NCBI RefSeq assembly: GCF_001598555.1
Contig: NZ_BCZE01000058.1
Coordinates: forward strand, 1-53,802
From: Novosphingobium rosa NBRC 15208
Lineage (GTDB): Bacteria > Pseudomonadota > Alphaproteobacteria > Sphingomonadales > Sphingomonadaceae
Length of the DNA stretch: 53,802 nucleotides
Direction: 5' to 3'
Part shown: piece after piece, positions 7,610 through 17,600 of the stretch
How the letters are laid out: the number at the start of each line of letters is the position of its first letter
How positions within the stretch are numbered: the stretch's first letter is position 1
Notes under the pieces: model-generated
The model's input: the letters and a program-made list of their open reading frames with translations, nothing else
Databases searched by the model: none
Told to the model about the DNA's origin: nothing
Translations under genes and position numbers: made by a program

Positions 7610-9841
7610 ATGAAGACATCATTGTTGGAATGGGCGCTGTCCGTCGCGCTGTTAATAGGGGGATGCCTTGCCGCATCGCTGGCCTGGGCCGCGCCTCCGC
7701 CGGTGGCCTATGACTGGTCGAATGTCCGCATCGGGGGCGGCGGTTTCGCGCCGGGAATCGTCTTCAGCACGGTCGAACCCGGGCTTGCCTATCTGCGCAG
7801 CGATATGGGCGGCGCCTATCGCTGGGATGCGCGCGCCAAACGCTGGGTGCCTTTGCAAGACGGCGTCTCCGAAGGCAGCTATATGGGCGTGGAGAGCCTG
7901 GCGGTCGATACGGTGGATGCGGGCACGGTCTATCTCGCGGCGGGCATGGCCGCCCGCATGCCCTCGGCCATTTTCCGCTCCACCGATTATGGCGCGCATT
8001 GGCAGGTGACGCGCGCGCCCTTCGCGATGGGCGGCAATGAGGACGGGCGCGGGCTGGGCGAAAGGCTGGCGATCGATCCCTTCGACCATGCGCGGCTATT
8101 CTTCGGTTCGCGCCATCAGGGCCTGTGGCACAGCGAGGATGCCGGGGCGCATTGGCGTCCGGTGAGCGCCTTCCCGCTGGCCGGCCTGGGCTTGCCGAAA
8201 GCGCCTCGGCAGACGCATGGCGGCCTGTCCTTCGTGGTCTTTGATTCCATGCGCAAGGGTCGCATCTTTGTGGGCAGCGCCGATCCCGGCCCGCAGCATC
8301 TGTTCCTCTCGGAAGATGGCGGCGCGACATGGCGCGTGGTGCCGGGCGGCCCGCCCGCCGATCTGCTGGCCGCCAAGGCCATGCTGGGGCGCGATGGCAT
8401 GCTAACCGTCACGCTCAATGACGGGATTGGGCCGAATGGTATCCGGCGCGGTGCGGTCTGGCAGCTCGACGCGATGGCGATGCGCTGGCGCGAGGTGACT
8501 CCGCTGCGTGGGGCCGAAGCGCCGCAGGGCGGCTATATGGGCGTTGCGGTTTCCGCGAAGGACCCGAAGATGATGGCCGTCAGCACGGTCGATCGCGGCA
8601 ATCCGGTCGACACCGTCTGGCTGAGCCGCGATGGCGGCGCGCATTGGGACGAGCTGTGGCGCCGCTCGGTGCGCGATGTGTCGTCGACGCCCTTCCTCGA
8701 TTTCAACGGCAAGGCCAATTTCGGGCACTGGATCGCCGGGCTGGCGATCGATCCCTTCGATCCGGGCCATGCTGCCTATGTCACCGGCGCGACGGTCTAT
8801 GGCACGCAGGCACTGGACAAGCCCGGCGAGATGGCGTGGCAGCCCTGGACCCAGGGCATCGAGCAGACCGCCGTCATCACCCTGACCAGCCCGACCGGCG
8901 GCGCGCATCTGATCTCCGGCTTTGGCGATATTGGCGGCTTTCGGCATGATGATCTGGCGGTTTCGCCGCCGCGCATGCATTTGCAACCCTTCCTGACCAA
9001 CACCAACACGCTGGATTATGCCGGGCTTGCGCCCGCGATCATGGTGCGCAGCGGCAACACCCATACGTTGAAGGTGCCCGATGCCTCGCTGGCGTGGTCG
9101 GCGGATGGCGGCGCATCATGGAGAGGTCTGCATCTGCCGCGCTGTGCGCCGCATGCCGATGGCTCGCCCTGTCCGGAGGAGACGGGGGATGCCGCGATCA
9201 CTGTCTCCGCCGATGGCGCGGCCTTTGTGGCCGAGACCGACAAGCCGTTGCTTTCGCGCGATCATGGTGCGAATTGGACTGCGGTTTCGGGCCTGCCCCG
9301 CACAAGGGTGACAGCGGATAAGGTGGATGCGCGGCGTTTCTACGCGCTGGATTTCGCCAAGGGCCGCGTTCTGCGTAGCGACGATGGTGGGGCCAGCTTC
9401 CATGCCGTGGCGGGCAAGGGCCTGCCGTCAGATCTGACTGCCGCCCACTCCACCAACCGCGAGGACCCCGCGCCGCTGCTGGCCGAGACGGATCGTGCGG
9501 GCGCGCTTTGGCTGGCGCTGGGCGGGGCACTGTGGCGCTCGACCGATTTTGGCGAAAGCTGGCAGCGCAGCGGGCAGGCGATCCGCGTGGAGCGCTTCGG
9601 CCTTGGCAAGGGGAGCGTGGCGGGTTTTCCGGCGCTCTATGTGCTGGGTAGCGTGGCTGGCACGCGCGGCCTGTGGCGCTCGCTGGATGGCGGCGGGGCG
9701 TGGGCACGCATCAACGACAATGAACATCAATGGGGCCTGCGCATCCGCATGGTCTCGGGCGATCCGCGCCTGTTCGGGCGGGTCTATGTGGCGACAGACG
9801 GGCGCGGATTGATTTTCGGTGACCCGGCGAAGGGGAAATGA
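7610..9841 (+). CDS. GH74 xyloglucanase
   Basis: A 743-residue GH74 protein that cleaves the beta-1,4-glucan backbone of xyloglucan. The ATG at 7610 follows a purine-rich AGGAAAAGAGGGCAGGGG stretch and starts a signal peptide of about 27 residues; the reading frame is open further upstream but crosses the pseudogene. The mature start WSNVRIGGGGFAPGI and the SDMGGAYRWD motif with Asp65 are GH74 hallmarks; the second catalytic Asp440 is in SGFGDIGGF. Repeated S-x-D-G-G-x-W Asp-box motifs mark the blades of two seven-bladed propellers. No carbohydrate-binding module or dockerin is visible. Its stop overlaps the start of the GH35 gene (ATGA), so the two are translationally coupled. Confidence 0.94.
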   Translation: MKTSLLEWALSVALLIGGCLAASLAWAAPPPVAYDWSNVRIGGGGFAPGIVFSTVEPGLAYLRSDMGGAYRWDARAKRWVPLQDGVSEGSYMGVESLAVDTVDAGTVYLAAGMAARMPSAIFRSTDYGAHWQVTRAPFAMGGNEDGRGLGERLAIDPFDHARLFFGSRHQGLWHSEDAGAHWRPVSAFPLAGLGLPKAPRQTHGGLSFVVFDSMRKGRIFVGSADPGPQHLFLSEDGGATWRVVPGGPPADLLAAKAMLGRDGMLTVTLNDGIGPNGIRRGAVWQLDAMAMRWREVTPLRGAEAPQGGYMGVAVSAKDPKMMAVSTVDRGNPVDTVWLSRDGGAHWDELWRRSVRDVSSTPFLDFNGKANFGHWIAGLAIDPFDPGHAAYVTGATVYGTQALDKPGEMAWQPWTQGIEQTAVITLTSPTGGAHLISGFGDIGGFRHDDLAVSPPRMHLQPFLTNTNTLDYAGLAPAIMVRSGNTHTLKVPDASLAWSADGGASWRGLHLPRCAPHADGSPCPEETGDAAITVSADGAAFVAETDKPLLSRDHGANWTAVSGLPRTRVTADKVDARRFYALDFAKGRVLRSDDGGASFHAVAGKGLPSDLTAAHSTNREDPAPLLAETDRAGALWLALGGALWRSTDFGESWQRSGQAIRVERFGLGKGSVAGFPALYVLGSVAGTRGLWRSLDGGGAWARINDNEHQWGLRIRMVSGDPRLFGRVYVATDGRGLIFGDPAKGK

Positions 9842-11478
9842 CAGACATGCTGACGAAACTCGCGCCGCTGGCGCTGGCTTGCGCCCTTGCAGCGCAAACC
9901 GCCGCCGCTCAGACGACCACCCCGCTGCCCCGGCTGGAAAGCCGTGGCGGGCATCATGCGCTGATCGTCGATGGCGCGCCCTTTGTGATATTGGGCGGGC
10001 AGGTCAACAATTCCACCAACTATCCCGAGCCCTTGAAAACCGCATGGCCGGTGCTGGATGCCATGCATGCCAACACGGTGGAGGTGCCCATCGCCTGGGA
10101 ACAGGTCGAGCCGGTGGAGGGCAAGTATGACCTCTCCTTCCTGCAGGATCTGCTCGATCAGGCCCGCGCGCATGACAAGCGCGTGGTGCTGCTGTGGTTC
10201 GGCGCATGGAAGAACACCAGCCCGTCTTACACGCCGGCCTGGGTGAAGCTGAACAATGCCCGCTTCCCGCGCATGAAAGACCCGCAGGGCAAGGATCACG
10301 GTGTGCTCTCGCCGCTGTTCCCCGCGACCATGGAGGCAGACCGCCGCGCCTTTGCGAAAGTAATGGACTATCTGCGCGATCATGACCGGCAGAACACCGT
10401 CATCATGGTCCAGCCCGAGAATGAGACCGGCTCCTACCGCGTGCCGCGCGATTTCTCGGCGGAAGGCAACCGGCTGTTTGCGCAGCAGATTCCGGCGACA
10501 TTGGCGCGCAAGACAGGCAAGTCCGGCACATGGACACAGGCCTTTGGCGCTCAGGCCCCGCGTGCCTTCAACACATGGTATGTCGCCAGCTATGTCAATG
10601 CTTTGGCGCAGGCGGGCAAGGCGGTGAAGGCGCTGCCGATGTATGTCAACGGCTCGCTGGCGGGGCCCTCGAACGTGCCCGATCCCACCGGCGTGGCCAG
10701 CGGCGGGCCGCAGTGGGATGTGCTGGACATCTGGAAAGCGGCGGCGCCCGCCATCGATCTTGCCGCGCCCGATATCTATGATCGCGCCAGCGGCAATGTG
10801 ATCCAGTATCTTGACAAATACACCCGGCCCGACAATGCGCTGATGGTGCCGGAAATCGGCAATGCCAAGGAATTCGCGCGCTTCTTCTGGCCCACCATCG
10901 GGCGCGGGGGCATCGGTTTCTCACCCTTCGGCATGGATGCCAGCGGTTACTTCAACTATCCGCTGGGGGCCCGCGCGCTGGATTCCAAGGAGCTTGCCGC
11001 TTTCGCCCTGCCCTATGCCACGGTGAGCAGCATCATGCGCGACTGGGCGAAGATCGCCGCCACACGCCCCACCTGGGGCACGGCCAAGCCCGACAATGGC
11101 AGCGACCAGTCGGTGACGCTGGGCCCATGGACCATCACCGCCAGCTGGGGCCAGTGGCAGTTCGGCATGAAGGACTGGACCTGGATCAAGGCCGATCCGG
11201 CGCCCTGGGCCAGCGAGCCTGTCGGCGGCATGGCGGTGGCCCAGCTTTCGGACCATGAGTATCTGGTCATGGGCGACCATGTGCGCATCAGCTTTTCGCC
11301 CGCAGACAAGCGCGATGACGGCATGGTCGTTTCGGTCGAGGAAGGCACCTTCCGCGATGGCAAGTGGGTCACCGCGCGGGTGTGGAACGGCGATCAGACC
11401 GATTACGGCCTGAATTTGATCGACCGACCTCAGGTGCTCAAGGTCACCACCGGCTCTTACGCCGATGGTAAGCGTTAG
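9838..11478 (+). CDS. GH35 beta-galactosidase with DUF5597-type C-terminus
   Basis: A 546-residue GH35 enzyme, secreted (signal peptide about residues 1-24, AAAQ-type cleavage). The catalytic barrel shows acid/base Glu196 in VQPENETGSY and nucleophile Glu339 in ALMVPEIGN. The C-terminal part resembles the DUF5597 domain found in the single-chain bacterial GH35 group, which includes xyloglucan-active members. Its ATG lies in the last codons of the GH74 gene (ATGA overlap at 9838-9841), so both proteins are made together: GH74 would cut the backbone and GH35 would take galactose off the side chains. An alpha-xylosidase (GH31) or fucosidase (GH95), needed for complete breakdown, is not in the window. 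Confidence 0.92.
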   Translation: MTDMLTKLAPLALACALAAQTAAAQTTTPLPRLESRGGHHALIVDGAPFVILGGQVNNSTNYPEPLKTAWPVLDAMHANTVEVPIAWEQVEPVEGKYDLSFLQDLLDQARAHDKRVVLLWFGAWKNTSPSYTPAWVKLNNARFPRMKDPQGKDHGVLSPLFPATMEADRRAFAKVMDYLRDHDRQNTVIMVQPENETGSYRVPRDFSAEGNRLFAQQIPATLARKTGKSGTWTQAFGAQAPRAFNTWYVASYVNALAQAGKAVKALPMYVNGSLAGPSNVPDPTGVASGGPQWDVLDIWKAAAPAIDLAAPDIYDRASGNVIQYLDKYTRPDNALMVPEIGNAKEFARFFWPTIGRGGIGFSPFGMDASGYFNYPLGARALDSKELAAFALPYATVSSIMRDWAKIAATRPTWGTAKPDNGSDQSVTLGPWTITASWGQWQFGMKDWTWIKADPAPWASEPVGGMAVAQLSDHEYLVMGDHVRISFSPADKRDDGMVVSVEEGTFRDGKWVTARVWNGDQTDYGLNLIDRPQVLKVTTGSYADGKR

Positions 11479-11543
11479 AACTCCCTGAAGAAAGCAGAGC
11501 GGTTTGCTGCTGTCAGTGAGGCGGGAACGCACATCTATGCCTT

Positions 11544-11579
11544 GCCTGCTTGGATTATTTCATTGTTGATCGAGCAGGC
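11544..11579. repeat. 7-bp inverted repeat between convergent genes
   Basis: Arms GCCTGCT (11544-11550) and AGCAGGC (11573-11579), 22-nt loop, lie between the GH35 stop and the end of the convergent symporter gene. It could be a weak bidirectional transcription end; there is no T tract. Confidence 0.3.
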
Positions 11580-11629
11580 TTCGCCTCATCGCGTCGCGGA
11601 AGGGTATTGGAAGCTGCTTAATCTGTGCA

Positions 11630-12961
11630 TTAGCGCTCCTCAAGAAGGGTCACAATTTTCTCATGAACACCGCGACGCAGCGGTGAAAACCATGTTGCCA
11701 CCACGCTGCCGACCAGACCGATACCGGATAGCAGGGCCATGATCAGTCCAATTTTTTCGGCAGTTTCAGAGGCCACCGGCAGGTTTGGTCGGTAGCCAAT
11801 GTACGACAGTGAGAGACTGTAAATACCTGCGGAAAGCCCGAGAGCGGCCTTTTGAATGAGCATGAACAAGCCGAACAGCACGGACTCGAGCCTTCGCCCA
11901 CTGCGCCATTCCCCAAATTCGACCGTATCTGGCAAGGTACCCCAGTAGCCGACCTGGATCCCGGTCGTGATGACCTGCATCCAGGCAAAGAACAATGACG
12001 CGCCCAGCACCGAGCTCGGGCGCAGGATAAGAAACAAAGCGAGACCAATAAGGCCGAAAGATGCTGAACTGAGCCATAGGGCCCGTTTGCCGATCTTCTT
12101 CCCGATGGCGCCCCAGGCAGGGGCAGACATAAGAGACACGACCGCTGCTGCTGCCAAGGCGTAGCGGGCGCTGTTTTCATCGCCGACAACATATTTGAAA
12201 TAATAAATCAGCGATTTGGTGATTGCCGTCGTTGACAGTGTGGCAAAAATCAGTCCAGCGACAAGGGATAGAAAAGCAGGGTTGGCCGCGATCACCCTTG
12301 GGCATTCGCGCAAGTTCAATGTGGGCGAGGGTACGCCGAGAGGCGGTTCTCGGACTGCTCTAACCGATATCAGGAGCATGAGTGTCGCTGCGATGGCGAT
12401 GAGAATAGCCGTCCGGGCAAGCCCGCGGCCGGCGTCACCATGTCCCAGTACCTGAACAAGCGGTTGGGTAGCAAAGCCAATTGTCACCGTGGCGGCCGCC
12501 CCGAAGGTCATACGCAATGATGCCAGTGTCGTGCGCTCACGAGCATCAGCGGTCAATCGTGCACTCAGAGATGCAAGAGGGACGCCCACGATTGTGTAGC
12601 TTATCCGAAAGAGAAGGTGCGTCGCCGAGACAATGAGAAACAACGCAAGTCCGGTCGATGCCGGCGACCAATAGAGCAGCGAAAAGCTCAGGGCTAGCGG
12701 TCCGGCCCCAAACATCATCCAGGGACGGTACCGTCCCCACCGAGTGTTCGTTCTATCCATCAATATCCACATGATAGGGTCGATCAGGACATCAAAAATT
12801 GACGCAAATGCGTAGATCAACCCTGCGGATGCGACGGGAATTCCGACAATATCTGTATAAAAATAAAGAAGAAAAAACGTGCTGCTCTGCCAGTATAGAT
12901 TGCACCCGTAATCTCCGGCTGCATAGCCGAGCTTGCGATGAAAAGGAATTTTCGCATTCAT
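11630..12961 (-). CDS. GPH-family (MelB-like) sugar:cation symporter
   Basis: A 443-residue inner-membrane transporter with about 12 hydrophobic segments and no signal peptide. The N-terminus (HRKLGYAAGDYGCNLYW) and the SIFDVLIDPIMW segment followed by RTNTRWGRYRPW are the signatures of the glycoside-pentoside-hexuronide:cation symporter family, including the conserved Asp pair in helix II. It would bring a released sugar, here most likely L-rhamnose or a rhamnoside, into the cytoplasm. It is the last gene of the minus-strand rhamnoside cluster, 125 bp after the ceramidase-like gene. A consensus TTGACA (minus strand, 13037-13032) in that gap may give it an extra promoter, although the matching -10 is poor. 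Confidence 0.88.
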   Translation of the reverse strand: MNAKIPFHRKLGYAAGDYGCNLYWQSSTFFLLYFYTDIVGIPVASAGLIYAFASIFDVLIDPIMWILMDRTNTRWGRYRPWMMFGAGPLALSFSLLYWSPASTGLALFLIVSATHLLFRISYTIVGVPLASLSARLTADARERTTLASLRMTFGAAATVTIGFATQPLVQVLGHGDAGRGLARTAILIAIAATLMLLISVRAVREPPLGVPSPTLNLRECPRVIAANPAFLSLVAGLIFATLSTTAITKSLIYYFKYVVGDENSARYALAAAAVVSLMSAPAWGAIGKKIGKRALWLSSASFGLIGLALFLILRPSSVLGASLFFAWMQVITTGIQVGYWGTLPDTVEFGEWRSGRRLESVLFGLFMLIQKAALGLSAGIYSLSLSYIGYRPNLPVASETAEKIGLIMALLSGIGLVGSVVATWFSPLRRGVHEKIVTLLEER

Positions 12962-13086
12962 ACTCGAGATGATTCCGGCGTTGGGTGCGCGTGTTGAGAC
13001 CGATTTCTGCAGAAGAAAGATTGTTGCTTTCTGTCAATATGGCATATTCGATCTTATCGAAGTGAGCTCAATCACGCAGGCCCTTA

Positions 13087-14568
13087 CTAAGGTTGTTTGG
13101 ACAGTTTTGTGATCTGCCTCACACCGCTTGCCACGATAGCGTCTTCAGCGCAGCCCGGCTTCAGGCGCGATCCAATGACCTCGAACGTCAGATGGTCAGA
13201 GGCGGCGTTCGAGTAGATATATCCGGAATGAGCGTCAGGGCCGCTTGCCAGCGTGACCATAAGGGTCTTCGATGCCGGTGAGACCGCCTTGAGCCGGGTC
13301 GCGATGGCGCTGTAAACCTCACCATTGACTGTCACCAGATTGGTGTCGCCGATGCGCAGGGCTCCAACCTGAATTTTAACGTCTGCGCCGTCCCTGTAGG
13401 GCGGACGCACGCCTTGCCTCGCGGACATGTCGATCCGATCCCGACCGGGACAGGTCAACTCTTCTGCGGAACCGGTGATTGCAGGCCCAGCCTGCCAGCT
13501 GACATCCGGATTTTTGAGCGCCTCGATCGCCGCTTCGCCAAGCAGGACGCCATAGGCATGGACTAGCTCATCATTGAAGCCTTTGGCTTTCTCATAGGCG
13601 GGCTCGTCCTTCGCCGATATGGGGTGCTGCATGGCTTTGACGCCATCCGCATTGCTGTTGAGCGTCAGGGAACTTTGATACCATGGCTCGACCTGGCCAA
13701 TGCGATCATCGGCGCGGTCCGCGTCGCCGTGGCGTGCCCCGGCCAATTGCAGGAAGGGGACCTGATAGAGCGCATTCTGATCACCAGAGGCGCCCTGGGC
13801 AAAGATGGCCACGGTCTTTCCATCATAACGCCGCTCGATATAGCTCGAGGCATCGCCGGGGAAATCGGCGCTGATGATGCCGGTGAGATAGTAGTCGATG
13901 GGGTGGGCGGCATAATCCATATAGATGCCGATCGGCGTTCCGTCGGCGGCGATAAAGCCGAGAACCGCAAGGGTCTTGTCCGATGGTCCGTTGCGGTCAG
14001 GTCCCTGATACCATGTGTCGTGGGCAAAGATCTCCTTGTTGACGTTGATGTCGAGAAGTGTGTGCCCATAGCCGACACGGGCTGGCTGAGCCTTGCCTCT
14101 TGCTGCCTGCACGGCCTCGACCATCGCCGCATTGACCGTTTTTACCGTGGGCAGATTGTCGGGTGGTGTGTCGCCGGCGGCGGCTTTCGTGCCTGCCGAA
14201 TGGCTATGCACGGCCGAGGCCATGATGTTGGTGCGGGGGCATCCGGTGACGCGCGCGATCTCCTGAAGTGTCTGCTCCGATCCGCGCATGCTGCCCTGCT
14301 CGACACCAATCAACGCGCCGCAGGTCGTGCCATTGGCAAAATAGATCGCACGCACATGCAGATGGTCCCGGATCGATGTGGCCGGAAGGATCGCGCTTGT
14401 CGTGCCCTCTGGCGTGAGGGCCTCGATCGGCGGCGTGATATCGACAATGGCCGCTCCTGCCACGAATGTGTCGCCAGCAAGTGCAGGCGTGGCCAGCATG
14501 GCGCTGGCCAACAGGCCCGCCAGCGACTGCATCAGGAACCCCCTGGGTTTCAACGATCCCTTTGACAT
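13087..14568 (-). CDS. Neutral/alkaline ceramidase-like periplasmic hydrolase
   Basis: A 493-residue protein resembling the N-terminal domain of neutral/alkaline non-lysosomal ceramidases, although shorter than true ceramidases (about 650 residues). The ATG at 14568 is preferred because GGGAG lies 9 nt upstream; the ATG at 14577 directly abuts that site. A signal peptide (about residues 1-32, ending in ALAG) precedes a start AGAAIVDITPP typical of the family. Putative zinc ligands sit in SAVHSHSAG and DYAAHPIDYY, and a GASGDQN loop follows. It lies 61 bp after GH106 in a rhamnosidase operon. Proteins of this fold in glycan loci often have unknown substrates; an amide or ester group on a glycoconjugate is a guess, and ceramide hydrolysis should not be assumed. 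Confidence 0.78.
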   Translation of the reverse strand: MSKGSLKPRGFLMQSLAGLLASAMLATPALAGDTFVAGAAIVDITPPIEALTPEGTTSAILPATSIRDHLHVRAIYFANGTTCGALIGVEQGSMRGSEQTLQEIARVTGCPRTNIMASAVHSHSAGTKAAAGDTPPDNLPTVKTVNAAMVEAVQAARGKAQPARVGYGHTLLDINVNKEIFAHDTWYQGPDRNGPSDKTLAVLGFIAADGTPIGIYMDYAAHPIDYYLTGIISADFPGDASSYIERRYDGKTVAIFAQGASGDQNALYQVPFLQLAGARHGDADRADDRIGQVEPWYQSSLTLNSNADGVKAMQHPISAKDEPAYEKAKGFNDELVHAYGVLLGEAAIEALKNPDVSWQAGPAITGSAEELTCPGRDRIDMSARQGVRPPYRDGADVKIQVGALRIGDTNLVTVNGEVYSAIATRLKAVSPASKTLMVTLASGPDAHSGYIYSNAASDHLTFEVIGSRLKPGCAEDAIVASGVRQITKLSKQP

Positions 14569-14629
14569 GATGTGCATCTCCCGAGCTTGTTGTTTGTCCG
14601 GATGGAGCCTCGCACGAGGCCTTGCCCCC

Positions 14630-17600
14630 CTATGGCTTGTCTTCAGCGATGATGGTGACCGGGCCGATAAGGCCGGAGGGGCGAAGCGGAGCGTCCGGTT
14701 TGTAAGGCATGCTCAATTCCTTGGCGGCGGCCGATGGGGATGTGCCGGGCTCCACCTTGCCGTCGGCGGCGGTGAAGGTGATCTTGTGCGTCACCCCCGG
14801 CTGGACGTCGCCGATCAGGCGGTTGACCCAGAGATTGACCGCGCGGATTGCGATATGGTTGCGGCCCAAGGCAAGGTATGGTGTGACATCGAGGCGATAA
14901 GGGGGCTTCCACGCGGTGCCGACGGTTCGGCCATTGATCAGCACTTCCGCGAGGTCGTTCACCTGACCAAGGTCGAGCCAGAGACGCCGTCCGCCGCGCA
15001 GATCGCTCTGCTGCAGGATCACGTCCTTGGTGTATGTGGCGATACCCGAGAAATAGCGGATGCCAGGGTCTCCATTCTCTCGAAAATCAGACAGCGTGTC
15101 GAACCTCGTCGAGGCGGGGGCGCCGCGACCGGGCTGGAAGCTGACGGTCCACGGGCCGCCGAGCTGCGCGACTGCCCGCATGACCGGGGCGGGCAGGGTG
15201 GCCGCATCCCGGGTCGCAGGCTTGCGGAACACCACGAAGAGCGAGCCGAAGCGGTCAAGCGGGACATCGACCTGTGTACGACCCTGCGCGATCCGGTAAG
15301 ATGCCGGCTGAACCATGCCCGTCGCCGGATCCCAGAGCTCGGGGATCTTGCCGGTCACCCGAAAACTCGCTGAAATGGCTTGCGTGCGATCGATGCGGTT
15401 GGACAGGAAATAGGCCTCGCCGTCCTTCAGGCGCCGATGCATGAACATCACATGGCTGTCGGGCTGAGGTTTGGCATAGGTGAAATCCGCCGACAGACCG
15501 ATCGAGTCCAGCGCGGGACCGGCGTCGGAACCCACATTCGGCAGGGGGTAGACATGGCCCTTGCCCAGCTGAACTACTGTTTGGCCACCGTTGCCGCCCG
15601 GCCACAGCTCGTCGAGGACTGCTTTGACGCGTTGGGGATCATCGGCAAGGCTGGGAGATCCTTCCGGCCGCTGTGCGATCAGGGTCGCGCCTGCCGCGAC
15701 CAGATCGCGGACCTTTTCCAGCACCGGAAGCGAAACACGCGCAGTACCCTTTCCGAAGACGAGCGCGCGATAATCCATGCCCGATGCGGTGGTGAGCCTG
15801 CCGCTGGCCGCGCTCAGCTTTGTCAGGATCGCATCGGCATTGACATAGTCGTAGCGATAGCCTTCCGGGATCGATGGGTAACCGTCAGGATAGGCGGTGA
15901 TGACCGGGCCAGCCTCGCCGTAAAAGACCGCAAGATCGCTTGCGGCATGGCCTTGCTGCAACAGATATGAAGCGCGTGAGAGATAATCGACCCAGGGTTT
16001 GGCCTGTTCGGCCCAGGTTTCGTTTCTGGTGAAATATTGACCGGGCCCGAGCGTCATGCCCGGTCCCTTGCTGACGGGCTGATGCGTCGAGGTGTGAATG
16101 ACGAAACGGTTCGAGCCGGCGAGCAGGATGGCATCGGCGGTCGGCTTTAGGTCCCATGGCGCGGAACCGAAGCGTGGCCCCCCGGTCAGGGACTCTGTCG
16201 CGGTGATGTTCTGCCCGTAGATATGGGCAACCGAGGCCGACTCCTGGATGTCGTTGAAATAGACCGGTTCGATTTCACCGGGGTGCTCGACCTGCCACAT
16301 CGCCCCCATCGGCACGTCGGCGGAGGCCTTCATTTCCATGCCTTCGCCCATTGTGGCGTAGATTGCTTCATGTGCTTCGCCGTAGCGGATCAGGCCATGC
16401 TCGTGGAGCATCGCCGTCAACTGGTCATAATGGTTGACCTTGAGCAATTGCTGCAGGGTTCGGCGCCAGTCCCATAGAAAGGCATCGCTGCGTTCAGGGC
16501 TTTCGACGACATATCCGGCCAGAGCAGGCAACCACGGCGTGGGATCATAGCCGCGCAGCCGCTTGAAATCCGAGAGGATCAGCGGCGTCCAGTTCTCATT
16601 GCTGGCCTCCCAACTGTCGAACATCATCGCGCGCAGGCCATGGCGCCCCATCTTGCCCGCGGTGGCATCGCGGTACATGGCCAGATAATGATCCATATAG
16701 CGCTTGACGGCGGCGGCATCGAGCTTGTCGACCTCCAGCCCGGTCGCTTCGGGAGACGCGGGCCGGTTCATGGCCCCGGTCAGTGAGTAGCCGATCCGCA
16801 GAATCTCCCAGTTGCCCGGGGGCGGGGTCCAGTCCAGATGCCCATCGGCTTTCATGCGGGCCGTAAGATCGATTTCCTCGACCGTGCGGATCGCGGCCTG
16901 CGTTCCCGCTGTGCCCGAAGGCAGGCCATAGTAATCCCCGTTCGTGACAAAGGCGGCCTTGTCCTCGAAGGAGTGGATCGTTGCTTCGGGGCGCAGGACA
17001 AGTTCATTGATGGGCACCAGATCCGGGGGCGGGGCAGAGGGCTGCGCAAAGCGCGGCACCCGGCGTTTGGGATCGGCCGGTTGCCTGATGCTGACAAAGC
17101 GGAAGTATCGCGCCTGCACGCTGTCGATGGAGATGGTCCGCTCGGGAGCACCACCCTGGATCTGCGCGCCCGTATCCTGCCAAACGTGGCCGTCCTGACT
17201 GGACTCCAGGCGGAATGCGAGCGGGGGAACGCCGAGCTTGCGTGCCGTGAGCCCGTCATAATAGTGGGAATTGAGCGAGGTGGCGAAGGTCAGCCCCCGG
17301 ATCGTCACAGGATGACCGTAGTCGAACTGGACCCAGGAAAGATCCCCGGTTTGCGGCCCGGCGGGCAGATCGATCGCGCTGCGCTCGATATCGCCGTCTG
17401 ACAGGCCATCGGGGTTGAGCGTCCCGCTGCTGGCGGTGATGACCGGGGTTGGCAGGCGGATATCCGCCGGGATCCGGACGGCGAGGACCTTTTGATCGAC
17501 ATAGAGTTCGGGCGGATTCTGGCCGGGTGCGCGGCCGCCCAGAATCCAGCCTGCGGTGCTCGTCTGGAACAGGCCGGTGGCACTGGGCGGCTTTGCCAAC

